From Pseudomonadota bacterium (GTDB lineage Bacteria; Desulfobacterota; Desulfarculia; Adiutricales; JAGVGV01): a stretch of 43,603 bases of DNA. The notes beneath the pieces were generated by a model, which saw nothing but the letters and a program-made list of their open reading frames with translations, was not told the origin of the DNA and made no database searches. A program made the translations under genes and the position numbers. Below are positions 23,723-32,802 of this stretch, piece by piece (positions within the stretch are counted from its first letter, which is position 1; each line of letters starts with the position of its first letter). The DNA is taken from assembly GCA_018830135.1 (NCBI GenBank), contig JAHJTB010000157.1:1-43603 (forward strand), in the 5' to 3' direction.

Positions 23723-25446
23723 GCGTCAGCGGTCCTTTCGCCCGAAGCCGCGGGCAGGCCGACGACGAAGGTCGCGCCCGGACCGGGCCCGGCGGCCAGT
23801 TCGATCGAGCCGCCGTACGATTCCACGATGCGGTGGCAGATGGCCAGCCCCAGTCCCGTGCCCCGCCCCACGGGCTTGGTGGTGAAAAACGGGTCGAAGA
23901 CCCGGTCTCGCAGTTCGGCCGGGATGCCGGGACCGGTATCGGAAAGCAGGATGAGGACCCGGTCGTTTTCCCGTTCGGCGCGAATACGCAGGGCGCCGCC
24001 GTCGGGCATGGCCTGGGCCGCGTTGAGGGCGATGTTGATGATGACCTGGGCCAGGTGGTCCCGGTCCATGATCACGGGCGGCAGGTCCGGGGCCAGGTCG
24101 TAGGCCGCCTCGATGCCCCGGAAGACCCGCTGCGCGGTCAGCATGGACATGATCTGGGGCAGGGCCTCGGAAAGTTCGATTTCGGAGCGGTGTCCGGTCG
24201 AGGGTCGGGAATATGACAGCAGGTCCTCGATGATGCGCTGGATGCGGGCGGCCTGGCTTTCGATGCCGTCGAGGTACTCCCGGGCCTCGACGGCGTCCAC
24301 GCCCCCGCTCTGCAGAATCTGGGCGTACCCGGAGATGGCGCTCAGGGGGTTGCCCACCTCGTGGGCCACGCCCGAGGCCAGTATGCCGATGCTGGCCAGT
24401 TTTTCCGAATGGAAGAGCTGGCGTTCGAGCTGCTTGCGCTCGGTGATGTCCCGGGCCAGGACCAGCCAGGCCGCGCCCTGGCCGCTCTCGTCCTCGATCC
24501 GGGACGTGCTCAGGAGCACGTCCCGCCGTCCGCCGTCCCGGGTCGAGAACCCGGCCTCGAGCCCCTGGACGATTTTTTTTTCGATGAGCGCGGCGGGCGG
24601 TCCATCGGCTGCCAGGTCGTCCAGCGGCCGTCCGATCAGGGCCTCCTTGGTATAGCCCCACTCCTGGATTTTCCGGTTGACGTAGGTGATGCGGCCCCGG
24701 GCGTCCAGGGTGAATATGACGTCGTTGGCCGCTTCGAGCAGGCTTTCCAGGTACATGCTCGTCCGGCGGGCCTGGCCCTCCGAGGCCTGGAGGCGGACGT
24801 TGGCCGCGGCCAGTTCGTTGAACAGCTTGACGTTGGCCAGGGCCGTGGCCGCCTGGTCGGAAATAATGGTCAGAATCCGCAGGTCGGACTGGCCGAACGG
24901 CTGCCGGGCCGAACGGCTGAGGGAAAAAAGCCCGACCGCCTTGTCCCGGGCCACCAGGGGCAGCAGAAGCAATGACAGGGACGGGCCGGCCCCGGACCCC
25001 AGCGGGTCGTGATCAGCGGGCGCTTCGGCCGCCAGGACCGGCCGGCCGGTCCGCAGGGCCTCCCCGGGCAGGCCCTGGTCCGGGTCCAGCCGGCGCGCTT
25101 CACGGTCGTGGTAAAACCGCGTCTCGTCCGAGGCCACGTCGAACGAGGCCGTCAGGACCAGGTTCTCCCGATCCTGGTCCACCAGCAGCAGGGCCAGGTG
25201 ATCGACGACGATCTCCCCGGCCACGGCGGCCACCAGTTCGCGGCAGAGGGTCTCGAGGTCCAGGGGCGTGCGGATCGAATCGCCCACGCCCCGGATCAGG
25301 CTCAGTTCCTCGATGCGCTGGTCGTACAGGGCGTATATCTCGGTCAGCGTCTTCTTGTACGTCTCGAGCTGGGCTTCGAGCGCGGCCAGCCGGTCCTGGG
25401 CCGAACCCGGTCCCGAATCGGCGTTTTTGGGCTCGAGGGGGGTCAT
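23719..25446 (-). CDS. Soluble GAF-PAS sensor histidine kinase
   Basis: A 575-aa protein without membrane segments. It has an N-terminal coiled coil (about 18-45), a GAF domain (about 50-208), a PAS domain with PAC (about 230-340), a HisKA box with SGVAHEVGNP (His362) and a HATPase domain (DTGPGIPAE, GRGTGLGLAICHRI). It should sense a cytoplasmic signal and phosphorylate the NtrC-type regulator encoded directly downstream. GAF ligand unknown. Confidence 0.92.
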   Translation of the reverse strand: MTPLEPKNADSGPGSAQDRLAALEAQLETYKKTLTEIYALYDQRIEELSLIRGVGDSIRTPLDLETLCRELVAAVAGEIVVDHLALLLVDQDRENLVLTASFDVASDETRFYHDREARRLDPDQGLPGEALRTGRPVLAAEAPADHDPLGSGAGPSLSLLLLPLVARDKAVGLFSLSRSARQPFGQSDLRILTIISDQAATALANVKLFNELAAANVRLQASEGQARRTSMYLESLLEAANDVIFTLDARGRITYVNRKIQEWGYTKEALIGRPLDDLAADGPPAALIEKKIVQGLEAGFSTRDGGRRDVLLSTSRIEDESGQGAAWLVLARDITERKQLERQLFHSEKLASIGILASGVAHEVGNPLSAISGYAQILQSGGVDAVEAREYLDGIESQAARIQRIIEDLLSYSRPSTGHRSEIELSEALPQIMSMLTAQRVFRGIEAAYDLAPDLPPVIMDRDHLAQVIINIALNAAQAMPDGGALRIRAERENDRVLILLSDTGPGIPAELRDRVFDPFFTTKPVGRGTGLGLAICHRIVESYGGSIELAAGPGPGATFVVGLPAASGERTADA

Positions 25447-25483
25447 GTTCTTATTGTAGAGACATCATTTCCCGGGTTCAAGA

Positions 25484-26899
25484 TCAATCTGGCGCCTCGA
25501 TCTCGCTCCGGTAGGGAACGACCTTGCGGTCGGAATCGCCTCGTCCCAGGCCCTCGTCCACCACGACCTCGACGGCCGCCCCCGCCCCGAACAGATCGAT
25601 CAGGGCGTCCCGGACGGCCTCCGGGTCCGGCGGCAGCCCCGGGGCCGGCCGGATTTTCACCCGGCAGGAGCCGTCGGCCCGCTGGAGGAACTCGTGCTGG
25701 ACCAGGACGAACCGGCGCAGGGTCCGGCCGACGTCCACCGGGTTGACCCGGGACCCGTCGGCGGCCCGGAACAGGACCAGGCCGCGCCCGGACAGGTCCA
25801 TGATGCGCGGCATGGGGTCTCCGCAGGGGCAGGGCCCGGTTTCGATCCGCCCGAAGTCGCCGGTGCGGTAGCGCAGAAGCGGCAGGAAGGGATTGCGGCC
25901 GCCGGTGACGGCCAGTTCGCCGGGCTGATCCTCGGGCGCCGGCCAGCCTTCCGGGTCCAGGGCCTCGACATGCAGGTCGGGCGATATGACGTGCATGCCC
26001 CGGCCCGCCGGGCAGGCGTAGGCCAGGGGGCCGGTTTCGGTCGTCGAGTACCAGTCGATGACCGGGCAGCCGTAGCGCCGGGCCAGACGGTCCCGTAGCC
26101 CGGCGCCCAGCTCGACGGCCGTCGAGACCAAAGCGGCCGGACGGACCTCGATGTCCCAGCGCATCATCTCGGCCAGGCCCACCGGGTCGCCGGTGACGAA
26201 CCCGGGGGCCAGGTCGGAGAAGAAGCCCCGGGCGTTTTGCGGGTCGGGCCAGACCCGCGGGTGGAAGTTGACCTTGGCGAACCCGGCCTGGTTCCAGACG
26301 GAAAAGACCATGGGATAGACCACGGTATGGGCCCGGGCGGCCACGTTGATACAGGCCATGGTCCCGGGTTTGAACTCGGGCCGGAGCCCGTACCGGGCCA
26401 GGACGAGCTCCATCAGGGCGTGGTTCTTGGCGATGGCCCGGGGGTGGAAGGGCACGACCAGGGCATGGCCCGTGGTCCCCGAGGTGTCGTACACGATGAG
26501 GCGGGACCGGTCCGCCTGGGGCGGGACGATGTCCTCGGGCCGGACGGCGACGTCCTCGCGGCTCATGGTCGGGACGTGGACCCAGTCCCGTTCGAGGTCG
26601 AAGCCCCGGGGCAGGCGTTCCAGGAAAAGGGGGATGGTTTCGATCCACATCCGGACCCGGTCCATGATCTCGGGGGGCGGGAGTCCGGGCCTCGAGGCGC
26701 GGTTTTCGAAGACCGTGCGACGGAAGCGGTCCACGGCCTCGAGGTCTTCGGCGACGAGCCGGTCGCCGACCACGTAGTTCCAGCGGGGGGCCCGGGGGTG
26801 TTCCTGGATGCGCCGGAGCATCCGGTATCCGGCCCCGGTGATCAGGGGGCTGCGTTCGAGGCGGTCCAGGGGCGCGCCCGATTCATTGAACTCACTCAT
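25484..26899 (-). CDS. PaaK/CapK-like adenylate-forming enzyme
   Basis: A 471-aa member of the phenylacetate-CoA ligase / CapK branch of the AMP-forming superfamily. The ATP-binding loop is YDTSGTTGH (137-145), the A5 motif is WYSTTETGP (283-291) and the A7 motif is LRYRTGDFGRIE (342-353), followed by a PCPCGDPMPRI segment seen in PaaK relatives. It would activate a carboxylic acid, probably an aryl or small acid, as the adenylate. It is the last gene of the MoxR/vWA operon and overlaps the previous gene by 8 bp (ATGAGTGA), so it is a real member rather than a chance neighbour. Why an acyl-activating enzyme sits there is unclear. Confidence 0.8.
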   Translation of the reverse strand: MSEFNESGAPLDRLERSPLITGAGYRMLRRIQEHPRAPRWNYVVGDRLVAEDLEAVDRFRRTVFENRASRPGLPPPEIMDRVRMWIETIPLFLERLPRGFDLERDWVHVPTMSREDVAVRPEDIVPPQADRSRLIVYDTSGTTGHALVVPFHPRAIAKNHALMELVLARYGLRPEFKPGTMACINVAARAHTVVYPMVFSVWNQAGFAKVNFHPRVWPDPQNARGFFSDLAPGFVTGDPVGLAEMMRWDIEVRPAALVSTAVELGAGLRDRLARRYGCPVIDWYSTTETGPLAYACPAGRGMHVISPDLHVEALDPEGWPAPEDQPGELAVTGGRNPFLPLLRYRTGDFGRIETGPCPCGDPMPRIMDLSGRGLVLFRAADGSRVNPVDVGRTLRRFVLVQHEFLQRADGSCRVKIRPAPGLPPDPEAVRDALIDLFGAGAAVEVVVDEGLGRGDSDRKVVPYRSEIEAPD

Positions 26900-27479
26900 G
26901 GTTCACCTTGGCCGCAGCCTCCCGGGCCTTCTGGGCGGCCATCTCCTCCCGCAGTTTCCGCGCCCGGGCCTCTTTTTTCCTGGTGGCCGCGATGACCCGA
27001 CTCCGCTCGACGCTGCCCAGGGCCTTGAGGCGGTCGGCGGCCTGGCCCGGGCGCTCGCCCAGGGGGGTCAGTCCCAGGGCGGCCAGGCAGAGGCGGGCCA
27101 TTTCCTCGCGCCGGTCCGGGTCGGTCACGAACAGGTCGGAAGACACGAAGCGGGACAGTTCGACCAGGCCGCCCTGGAGAAAGCGAAGCACGGCCGGGGC
27201 GAATCGTCCGGCCTGGCGGAACCAGTCGAAGTGGCAGAGCCAGGCCCCCAGAAGCACCAGCCGAAGCCAGTTGCGGGTGTGGTTCTCCTTTATTTGGACC
27301 TGGAACGCGCCCACCTGTTGCCGGTCCACGGGGCCTCCGCCCAGGTCCACGAGCAGGTCGGCCACCACGGCCGCGGTGTCGATCTCGCCGTGTCCGCCGA
27401 TCCGGGGCTCCCGGAGGAAGTCCGGCGGGCACTCGGCCAGGCGCCGGGTCAGGGCCTCGATCATGGGTCCGGAATCCAT
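26892..27479 (-). CDS. Uncharacterised 195-aa operon protein
   Basis: I do not recognise it. It is helical; a middle part with Trp-rich amphipathic helices (NWLRLVLLGAWLCHFDWFRQ) is followed by a basic coiled-coil tail (ATRKKEARARKLREEM). No signal peptide. The ATG at 27477-27479 overlaps the stop of the vWA gene by one base and its own end overlaps the ligase gene by 8 bp, so it is translated as part of the block. The middle resembles small helical adaptor proteins of MoxR/vWA operons only in a general way. Confidence 0.6.
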   Translation of the reverse strand: MDSGPMIEALTRRLAECPPDFLREPRIGGHGEIDTAAVVADLLVDLGGGPVDRQQVGAFQVQIKENHTRNWLRLVLLGAWLCHFDWFRQAGRFAPAVLRFLQGGLVELSRFVSSDLFVTDPDRREEMARLCLAALGLTPLGERPGQAADRLKALGSVERSRVIAATRKKEARARKLREEMAAQKAREAAAKVNHE

Positions 27480-29266
27480 CAGCCCCCCTTTTTCCAAGAA
27501 CACAACTCGTAATGCGTCTTGCTGAACCCGCGGGCGAAGACCAGCAGTTCATCCCAGGACGAGACCAGATGGACCAGCCAGCCGGTCTCCCGCAGCCGGT
27601 CCAGCTTTTTGGCCCAGGTCGGGTTCAGTCCGGGGATGTTCAGGACCATGGTCCCCCCGCCCCCGGCCGCCTCCAGGGTTCGGGCGATCAGGTCCCAGCC
27701 GCCCTTGACCTCGGAAAGCATGCGGAAGATGTCCGAATCGGACACCACCAGGACGTGGGTGGGCCGGGCCGGTTTCGCGCCGTCGAGAAAGGTCTCTTTC
27801 AACCGGCGGATGCCGAAGGCGTAACCCGTGCCCAGGTACCCGGTCAGGATTTTCAACACGGCCTTCTCGTCCCGGACAAATCCGTCGGTCCGACTGTAGC
27901 TGCCGGGCTCCCCGGACAGGCAGACCATGACCCGGGCCCCGGCCCGCAGGGCGGACAGGGAGACGATGGCCCCGGCCAGGACCGGGAAGGACAGGGCCAG
28001 CCGGGGGTTCATCATCGAGCCGGAGCAGTCCACGCCCACGTACAGGTCCAGGGGCCGTTGTCCGGGCAGGCCGCCTTCGGTCCGGCCGTAGGTCCGGCGA
28101 TACGTGGTCAGTCCGGGAATGAGGGTCGGGCTTCGGATCAGGGACTCGGTCCAGTCCAGTTCGGCCAGGGGGTCGCCCGGGTCCCACGGGTCCAGGCCCT
28201 CGGGCAGCGGGTCTTCGGCCGAACGGGTTTCGCGGACCGGAAAGCGGACGAGATGGGGCCGGGCCCGTTCCCGGTAGTATCGGATGACCATCTCCTCCTC
28301 CGAAACCCGGACCCCCAGGCTTTTCATCAGCTCGACGTACTCGGCGGGCTCGCGGTATTGGTTCTTGCGGCCGCCGACATCCTCCCGCCCCCCGCCGCCA
28401 GGCCTTCCTCCTTCGGGCGCTTCGCGCTCGCCCAGCCCGGTCAGGCGGTCGTCTTCGGCCGGATGGATGGCCCCGTCGATTTCACCATCCTCGATCTCGA
28501 CCAGGCCGTCCGGGGCCTCCCCGCCCGCACCGGCGCCGAGGGCGTCCATCCAGACGATCTTCAATCCGGACAGAAACTGCGCCTTTTCCTCGATCAGGTA
28601 AGGCAGAAACAGGGCCGCGAACCGGCCGGCCCCATCCAGCCACTCCCTGGCGTAGGCCCGGACGACCCGGGCGCCCAGGGTGGCGTCCACGTCGATGCGT
28701 TCGTCGGACCTGCCCTCGGCCAGGGTCCCGGAGGGCAGGTTCCAGAGGACTTCCATGATGCGCGTGTAGAGCCGCCAGAGCCGGCCGGCCCCGTCGGTCT
28801 TGAGCTTGCGGTAGACCGCCGCCATGTCCAGGCCGGCGGAACGGGCCAGGCGGTCGTTGATCAGCAGGTCGGCGTACAGATTGGCGATGAAGCCGGCCAG
28901 GACCTCGACCGTGGGCAGGGCATGGCGGACCCGGGCCAGCAGCCGGGCGTTGTCCCGCAGGTCGGCCGGGGTGTAGACGTGGTGGCCGATTTCATGGGCC
29001 AGTATCTCGAGGGCCTGGTCTTCGAGGCCCAGGTCCCGGACCTGTCTCAGGCTGACGGCCACCACGTGGCCGTCCAGGCGGATCATGGCGAACGAGTCCT
29101 TCAGGCCCTGGCGTCGTTCTTCGGCCCGGGTCGAACACCAGACCGGTTCGGACAGTTTGGTGTACCGGCTCCAAAGCCCCAGGGCCTCCTCCCAGCGCCC
29201 CTTCCAGGCCGTCTTAAGCCGCCCCAGGTCCGGGTCGGACGACCTCTGGAATATTTTGCGCACCAT
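27479..29266 (-). CDS. Metallopeptidase-vWA fusion protein
   Basis: A 595-aa protein with two parts. The N-terminal part carries a zinc-peptidase HExxH motif in ILAHEIGHHVY (His91, Glu92, His95). The middle is an acidic Gly-rich linker (about 240-300). The C-terminal part is a von Willebrand A domain with an intact MIDAS start DCSGSMMN (Asp413, Ser415, Ser417) and a later SDSD segment. The arrangement recalls predicted metal-dependent peptidases with vWA domains that work with MoxR ATPases. In such systems the ATPase remodels a target presented by the vWA protein. Here the HExxH suggests the vWA protein itself may cut. The gene is 4 bp after the upstream stop. Confidence 0.8.
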   Translation of the reverse strand: MVRKIFQRSSDPDLGRLKTAWKGRWEEALGLWSRYTKLSEPVWCSTRAEERRQGLKDSFAMIRLDGHVVAVSLRQVRDLGLEDQALEILAHEIGHHVYTPADLRDNARLLARVRHALPTVEVLAGFIANLYADLLINDRLARSAGLDMAAVYRKLKTDGAGRLWRLYTRIMEVLWNLPSGTLAEGRSDERIDVDATLGARVVRAYAREWLDGAGRFAALFLPYLIEEKAQFLSGLKIVWMDALGAGAGGEAPDGLVEIEDGEIDGAIHPAEDDRLTGLGEREAPEGGRPGGGGREDVGGRKNQYREPAEYVELMKSLGVRVSEEEMVIRYYRERARPHLVRFPVRETRSAEDPLPEGLDPWDPGDPLAELDWTESLIRSPTLIPGLTTYRRTYGRTEGGLPGQRPLDLYVGVDCSGSMMNPRLALSFPVLAGAIVSLSALRAGARVMVCLSGEPGSYSRTDGFVRDEKAVLKILTGYLGTGYAFGIRRLKETFLDGAKPARPTHVLVVSDSDIFRMLSEVKGGWDLIARTLEAAGGGGTMVLNIPGLNPTWAKKLDRLRETGWLVHLVSSWDELLVFARGFSKTHYELCSWKKGG

Positions 29267-29270
29267 GGCC

Positions 29271-30284
29271 TCAGACCTCGGCGACCAGAAAGACGTAGTG
29301 GCTGAGGGGCAGGGTCAGGGCCAGGGTCGAGGTGGTGGAAGCGAAGCTGGACGGTCCGGCCAGGGCCTCGAAGCGGACTTCGAGCCCTCCCTTGGCTATC
29401 CGGCCCGAGTGTTTTTCGATCTTGAAATCGCCTTCGCCCTCCGGGTCCTGCCCGTCGGGCGGTTGTCCGTCCCATCTCCGGAGGGTGGCCCCGAAGCGGT
29501 CGGCGAATATGAGCCAGGCGGCCCGGTCGTCCCGGGCGATGAGCGAACCGTTGGAGGAAGCGATCCGGGGCGGCTGGAGAAAGACGCCGCCGAAACCGCG
29601 AAACCCGCCCAGCCGGGCCGTCAGGGCCAGGGTCTTTTCCGCCCGTCCGTCCCGGGCCGGGTCCTGCCAGGGATCGGCCAGGCGCTGTTCGAGTTCGGCC
29701 GGGGACGGCCCCGATCCGGTCCGCAGGCCCAGGGTCTCGTATTTCAAATCATCCGGCAGGCCCCGCCAGACCGTCAGGGCGGACTCTCGGTACTGGGCCT
29801 GGCCCGAGCGCCAGGCCGCGACCTGGCCGGCGGCCAGGAAGATGTCCGGGTCCGGACACAGGGGGGCCAGCCGCTCCATTTCGGCCAGCCAGCGAGCAGC
29901 CGCCGTCTCGCCGTCTTCGGCCAGGTGGAACAGGGCGTTGGAAACCGCCCCGGCCACCCGGCCCGGGTCCCGGACCAGAAGGCCCGCGATCCGGGGCAGC
30001 AGCCGTTGCCAGGCTTCGCCGATCAGGGGGCGGCGGCTTGATGGTCCCAGGCAGTCCTTGTCCATCAGCTTCAGGGACAGGTCGTACAAGGCCTCGACCA
30101 CCACATCGATTCGGGAGGGGTCGGCCCGGGCGGCGGCCCGGACCAGAGGGTCCAGGGTCTCGGCCAGAAATCGGAGAAAGGCCTCCGGGGCCAGCCGCCG
30201 GTCGGCGGCCCGGGCCGCGGCGAAACGGGCGTTGTAACGGTCCCGGTCGCGGGCCAGGACCTCGGCCAGGGGTCCCTCGATCAC
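29271..30284 (-). CDS. Uncharacterised helical protein of the MoxR/vWA operon
   Basis: A 337-aa protein, helix-rich with Ala/Arg/Leu repeats in the first 200 residues (possible TPR/HEAT-like solenoid) and a beta-rich C-terminal third. No named family recognised. The GTG start at 30282-30284 overlaps the MoxR stop (GTGA), the tightest coupling in the operon; longer frames into the MoxR gene are not needed. It probably works as a partner or adaptor between the ATPase and the vWA protein. This is inferred from position only. Confidence 0.6.
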   Translation of the reverse strand: MIEGPLAEVLARDRDRYNARFAAARAADRRLAPEAFLRFLAETLDPLVRAAARADPSRIDVVVEALYDLSLKLMDKDCLGPSSRRPLIGEAWQRLLPRIAGLLVRDPGRVAGAVSNALFHLAEDGETAAARWLAEMERLAPLCPDPDIFLAAGQVAAWRSGQAQYRESALTVWRGLPDDLKYETLGLRTGSGPSPAELEQRLADPWQDPARDGRAEKTLALTARLGGFRGFGGVFLQPPRIASSNGSLIARDDRAAWLIFADRFGATLRRWDGQPPDGQDPEGEGDFKIEKHSGRIAKGGLEVRFEALAGPSSFASTTSTLALTLPLSHYVFLVAEV

Positions 30285-31855
30285 GCGGTCCACCTCTTCC
30301 AGCGCAGGTAGTTCGAATAGCGCTGGTGCAGGTATTTCAGCTTGAGCACGTCGTCGTACATGTGCCCGTGGAACTTTCGCCCCTTGGCCCATTCGGCCAG
30401 GGTCCGTTCGATCTTGACCAGCCGCGCCTCGACCTCCCTGGCCGCCAGGCCCTCGAGCCCCTTCTCGAACTCGGCCTCGAATCGGGCCACCGGGTCGTCC
30501 TTGTCCAGGTCCAGCCGGTCGTACTCCCGGTTGGACTCGTCGAACAGCCGGCGGACCCAGGAGACCCGGTCGGTCCGCAGGGCCTCGTTTTCCGGGCGTT
30601 CGAAAAACGGGGCCTCCGGGTCCTGGACCAGTTTGTCATGCAGGACGAAAGGCAGAATCTGGCGGACGTCCTCGAGTTCCACCTCCGCGCGGCCTCGGAA
30701 CCAGGCCATGGCCTTGATGTAGACCAGGGCCGTCATCAGGGCCCGCACGGACAGCCCGTTGTTGGTCTGGCGCCCAAGCTCCCGGGTCGGGTCCTTGCCG
30801 CTTTCCTGGACCGCCAGGGTCGGCGGATCGACGCCGGCCAGCTTGACCGTGTCCTTGGTCATGTATTCGAGCTGGGCGGCGGCCGGTTCGAAAAACTCGA
30901 AGTGGCTGCTGAAAAACTCGATCCGCCGGCGGATCGGGCCGGGCAGGCCCACGCCCAGCACCTCCCGGCTCATGCGTTCCTGCTCGGCCTCGGTGAAAAC
31001 GATCTCCGCCGGCACGATCTCCTCGGGCCGGATGCCGGCCTCGATCCTCAGGAGCAGGTCGTTGAGGAACCGGGTGTTGAAGTGGAAGGCCCCGACCACC
31101 ACGTCGATCCGGTCGCGCAGGGCTTCGATGACCTGGTAGGTACCCCCGCCGGCCTCGTCGTTGGCCGTCAAATACCAGGACGCTTCCGGGCATTCAAAAA
31201 TATGATCGTACATCTCGGCGTAGTTGTCGGCCATGACCGTGAGCAGGGCCGACTGGGTCCGGGTGGGGATGCGGTTGTACTCGTCGATGATCTTGACCCG
31301 CATGCCCAGCCACTTGCGCCAGGCGATCTTGACGTCGTCCATGTCCGCGGCGGAAACCAGGGTCGAAGGCAGGGGGTTGCCCAGCAGATCGGCGATGGTC
31401 ATCTGGGGCTGGCCGTGCTGGACGGACCGTTTGACCTCCTTGAGGGAGTATCCGGCCAGAAGGGCCATGAGCACGGCGATGACCGTCTTGCCCCGGCCCG
31501 GCCCCCCCACCAGAAGGCAGCGGCGTCGCACGGCCAGGTTGAGCAGGGGCAGGAGCACGTAGCTGGAATAGCTCTGGTCCGTGGGCAGGCGGACCGTGAC
31601 CTTGCGATCTCCGAAGGTGTAGGACGCCGGCGGCTGGTCGTTGTACTCGACGTCGTAATACGGGCTGATGATGGCCGTGTTGACGATCCAGTAGTAGGCC
31701 TGGCGCAGTTTCTCGTCCAGCGGCGCGGGCTGGTCCGTCCGCGTCTCGGCCCCGTCCGCCGGCCCGCGGTACAGATCGGCCACGTCAAAGGTTTTGGATT
31801 CGGGCCGGGTCCCCGGCCGGGTCGGCGCTTCGGATACCTTCTTGAAATCGACCAC
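30281..31855 (-). CDS. MoxR-type AAA+ ATPase
   Basis: A 524-aa protein, longer than typical MoxR (about 320 aa). Walker A is GGPGRGKT (117-124), Walker B VKIIDE (187-192), sensor 1 Asn in LTANDEA (about 232), and RDRID carries a candidate arginine finger. The extra C-terminal 200 residues are helical. MoxR ATPases act with vWA proteins as chaperones that activate or remodel complexes. The GTG start at 31853-31855 has AAGGAAGG 6 nt upstream. It is the second gene of a six-gene leftward operon. Confidence 0.88.
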   Translation of the reverse strand: MVDFKKVSEAPTRPGTRPESKTFDVADLYRGPADGAETRTDQPAPLDEKLRQAYYWIVNTAIISPYYDVEYNDQPPASYTFGDRKVTVRLPTDQSYSSYVLLPLLNLAVRRRCLLVGGPGRGKTVIAVLMALLAGYSLKEVKRSVQHGQPQMTIADLLGNPLPSTLVSAADMDDVKIAWRKWLGMRVKIIDEYNRIPTRTQSALLTVMADNYAEMYDHIFECPEASWYLTANDEAGGGTYQVIEALRDRIDVVVGAFHFNTRFLNDLLLRIEAGIRPEEIVPAEIVFTEAEQERMSREVLGVGLPGPIRRRIEFFSSHFEFFEPAAAQLEYMTKDTVKLAGVDPPTLAVQESGKDPTRELGRQTNNGLSVRALMTALVYIKAMAWFRGRAEVELEDVRQILPFVLHDKLVQDPEAPFFERPENEALRTDRVSWVRRLFDESNREYDRLDLDKDDPVARFEAEFEKGLEGLAAREVEARLVKIERTLAEWAKGRKFHGHMYDDVLKLKYLHQRYSNYLRWKRWTA

Positions 31856-31887
31856 GACGCCTTCCTTTCCCTGGGTCGGCCAGGGCC

Positions 31888-32463
31888 CTATTCTCGGCCC
31901 TCGTGAGTGACATGGACCACGACGTCCGAACCGGGCATGAAGCGGGACGGAATGTCGTCCGGGGCGTAAACGACCTTTTTGCCTTTTTTAATGTATACCG
32001 CGGCCAGGGGGATGACCAGGGCCAGACCGATCAGGGGAGAGAGGGGCATGCGCCGGCCCTTGACCGACGAAACCCAAAAGGCCGCGGCGATGAGCAGGAC
32101 CGCCAGGGGGATGGCCAGGGCGAAAAACCAGAACAGGATCGTGGAGCCGCCGGTGAAGCGGACGCCGGGGTGCGCGGCCAGGCGATGGTGCAGGCCGCGG
32201 ACGAAGCGGACGTACTCGGCGTCCTGATTGTTGAACTCGTCAAGGGAAATGAAGCTCCGGTTGGCCAGCATGGCCTTGAAGCCGTCCGTCCCGGCGATGC
32301 GGCAGGTATAAACCCCTTTCATGGGCGAAAACAGGTGAACGCCCCGGACCCGGTCCCAGGGTAGGACCCGCTCGCCGTCCTTGGTGCTCCGGTAGTACAG
32401 ACCGTCGTCCCGGATTTCGAAACGCCGTTCTTCCTTTTTGCTCTCCTGAAAGATGTATTCCAT
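31888..32463 (-). CDS. Two-TM membrane protein, first gene of the MoxR/vWA operon
   Basis: A 191-aa protein. The first about 100 residues are a soluble PH-like domain (RFEIRDDGLYYRSTKDGERV, then VLPWDRVRGVHL) and two membrane helices follow (about 107-130 and 140-158), with a cytoplasmic C-terminal tail. ATG 32461-32463 has AAGGAGA upstream. It lies 32 bp before the MoxR start. The membrane-anchored sensing-like domain may attach the system to the membrane. No specific family can be named. Confidence 0.65.
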   Translation of the reverse strand: MEYIFQESKKEERRFEIRDDGLYYRSTKDGERVLPWDRVRGVHLFSPMKGVYTCRIAGTDGFKAMLANRSFISLDEFNNQDAEYVRFVRGLHHRLAAHPGVRFTGGSTILFWFFALAIPLAVLLIAAAFWVSSVKGRRMPLSPLIGLALVIPLAAVYIKKGKKVVYAPDDIPSRFMPGSDVVVHVTHEGRE

Positions 32464-32802
32464 GCAGGCCGTCTCCTTGCGCCATGGCCCCCGCCGGTCC
32501 CGGGCGGGCCGGCGGCGGGGAAGCGCTGGATGGAGAAAGAAGTTCGAAAATGTGTGCCACTGGATCGTCTTTTTGTTTTAAAAAATTGCGGCGCGTTAGT
32601 CAAACTAGATCGGATCGGCCCGGACGGAGAGGAACAAAGGGGATGTTATATGGGTTTCAAGAGTAGATTTGGGCATTTACCCCCTCACCCCGACCCTCTC
32701 CCTCAGGGAGAGGGAGAAAAACAGCAGAATTGGCGACGCTTTATAAACGTCCATAATTTGACCATGGGCGATCATATCCGAAAATTGGATGTCCTTGTTT
32801 AG
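32464..32802. other. Gap upstream of the MoxR/vWA operon with REP-like repeats
   Basis: No gene. It holds the AT-rich promoter region of the operon (about 32520-32620), then a hairpin of the common type CCCTCTCCCTCAGGGAGAGGG at about 32693-32713, then TTATAAACGTCCATAATTTG at 32741-32760, which resembles TTATAACGTCCAATTATG at 35953-35970, and TTGGATGTCC at 32785-32794. The repeats stop abruptly at the truncated transposase. Confidence 0.45.

Noticed and set aside
22214-24103. Rightward 629-codon ORF
   Set aside because: Antisense of the NtrC-type and kinase genes; no motifs and no ribosome binding site.
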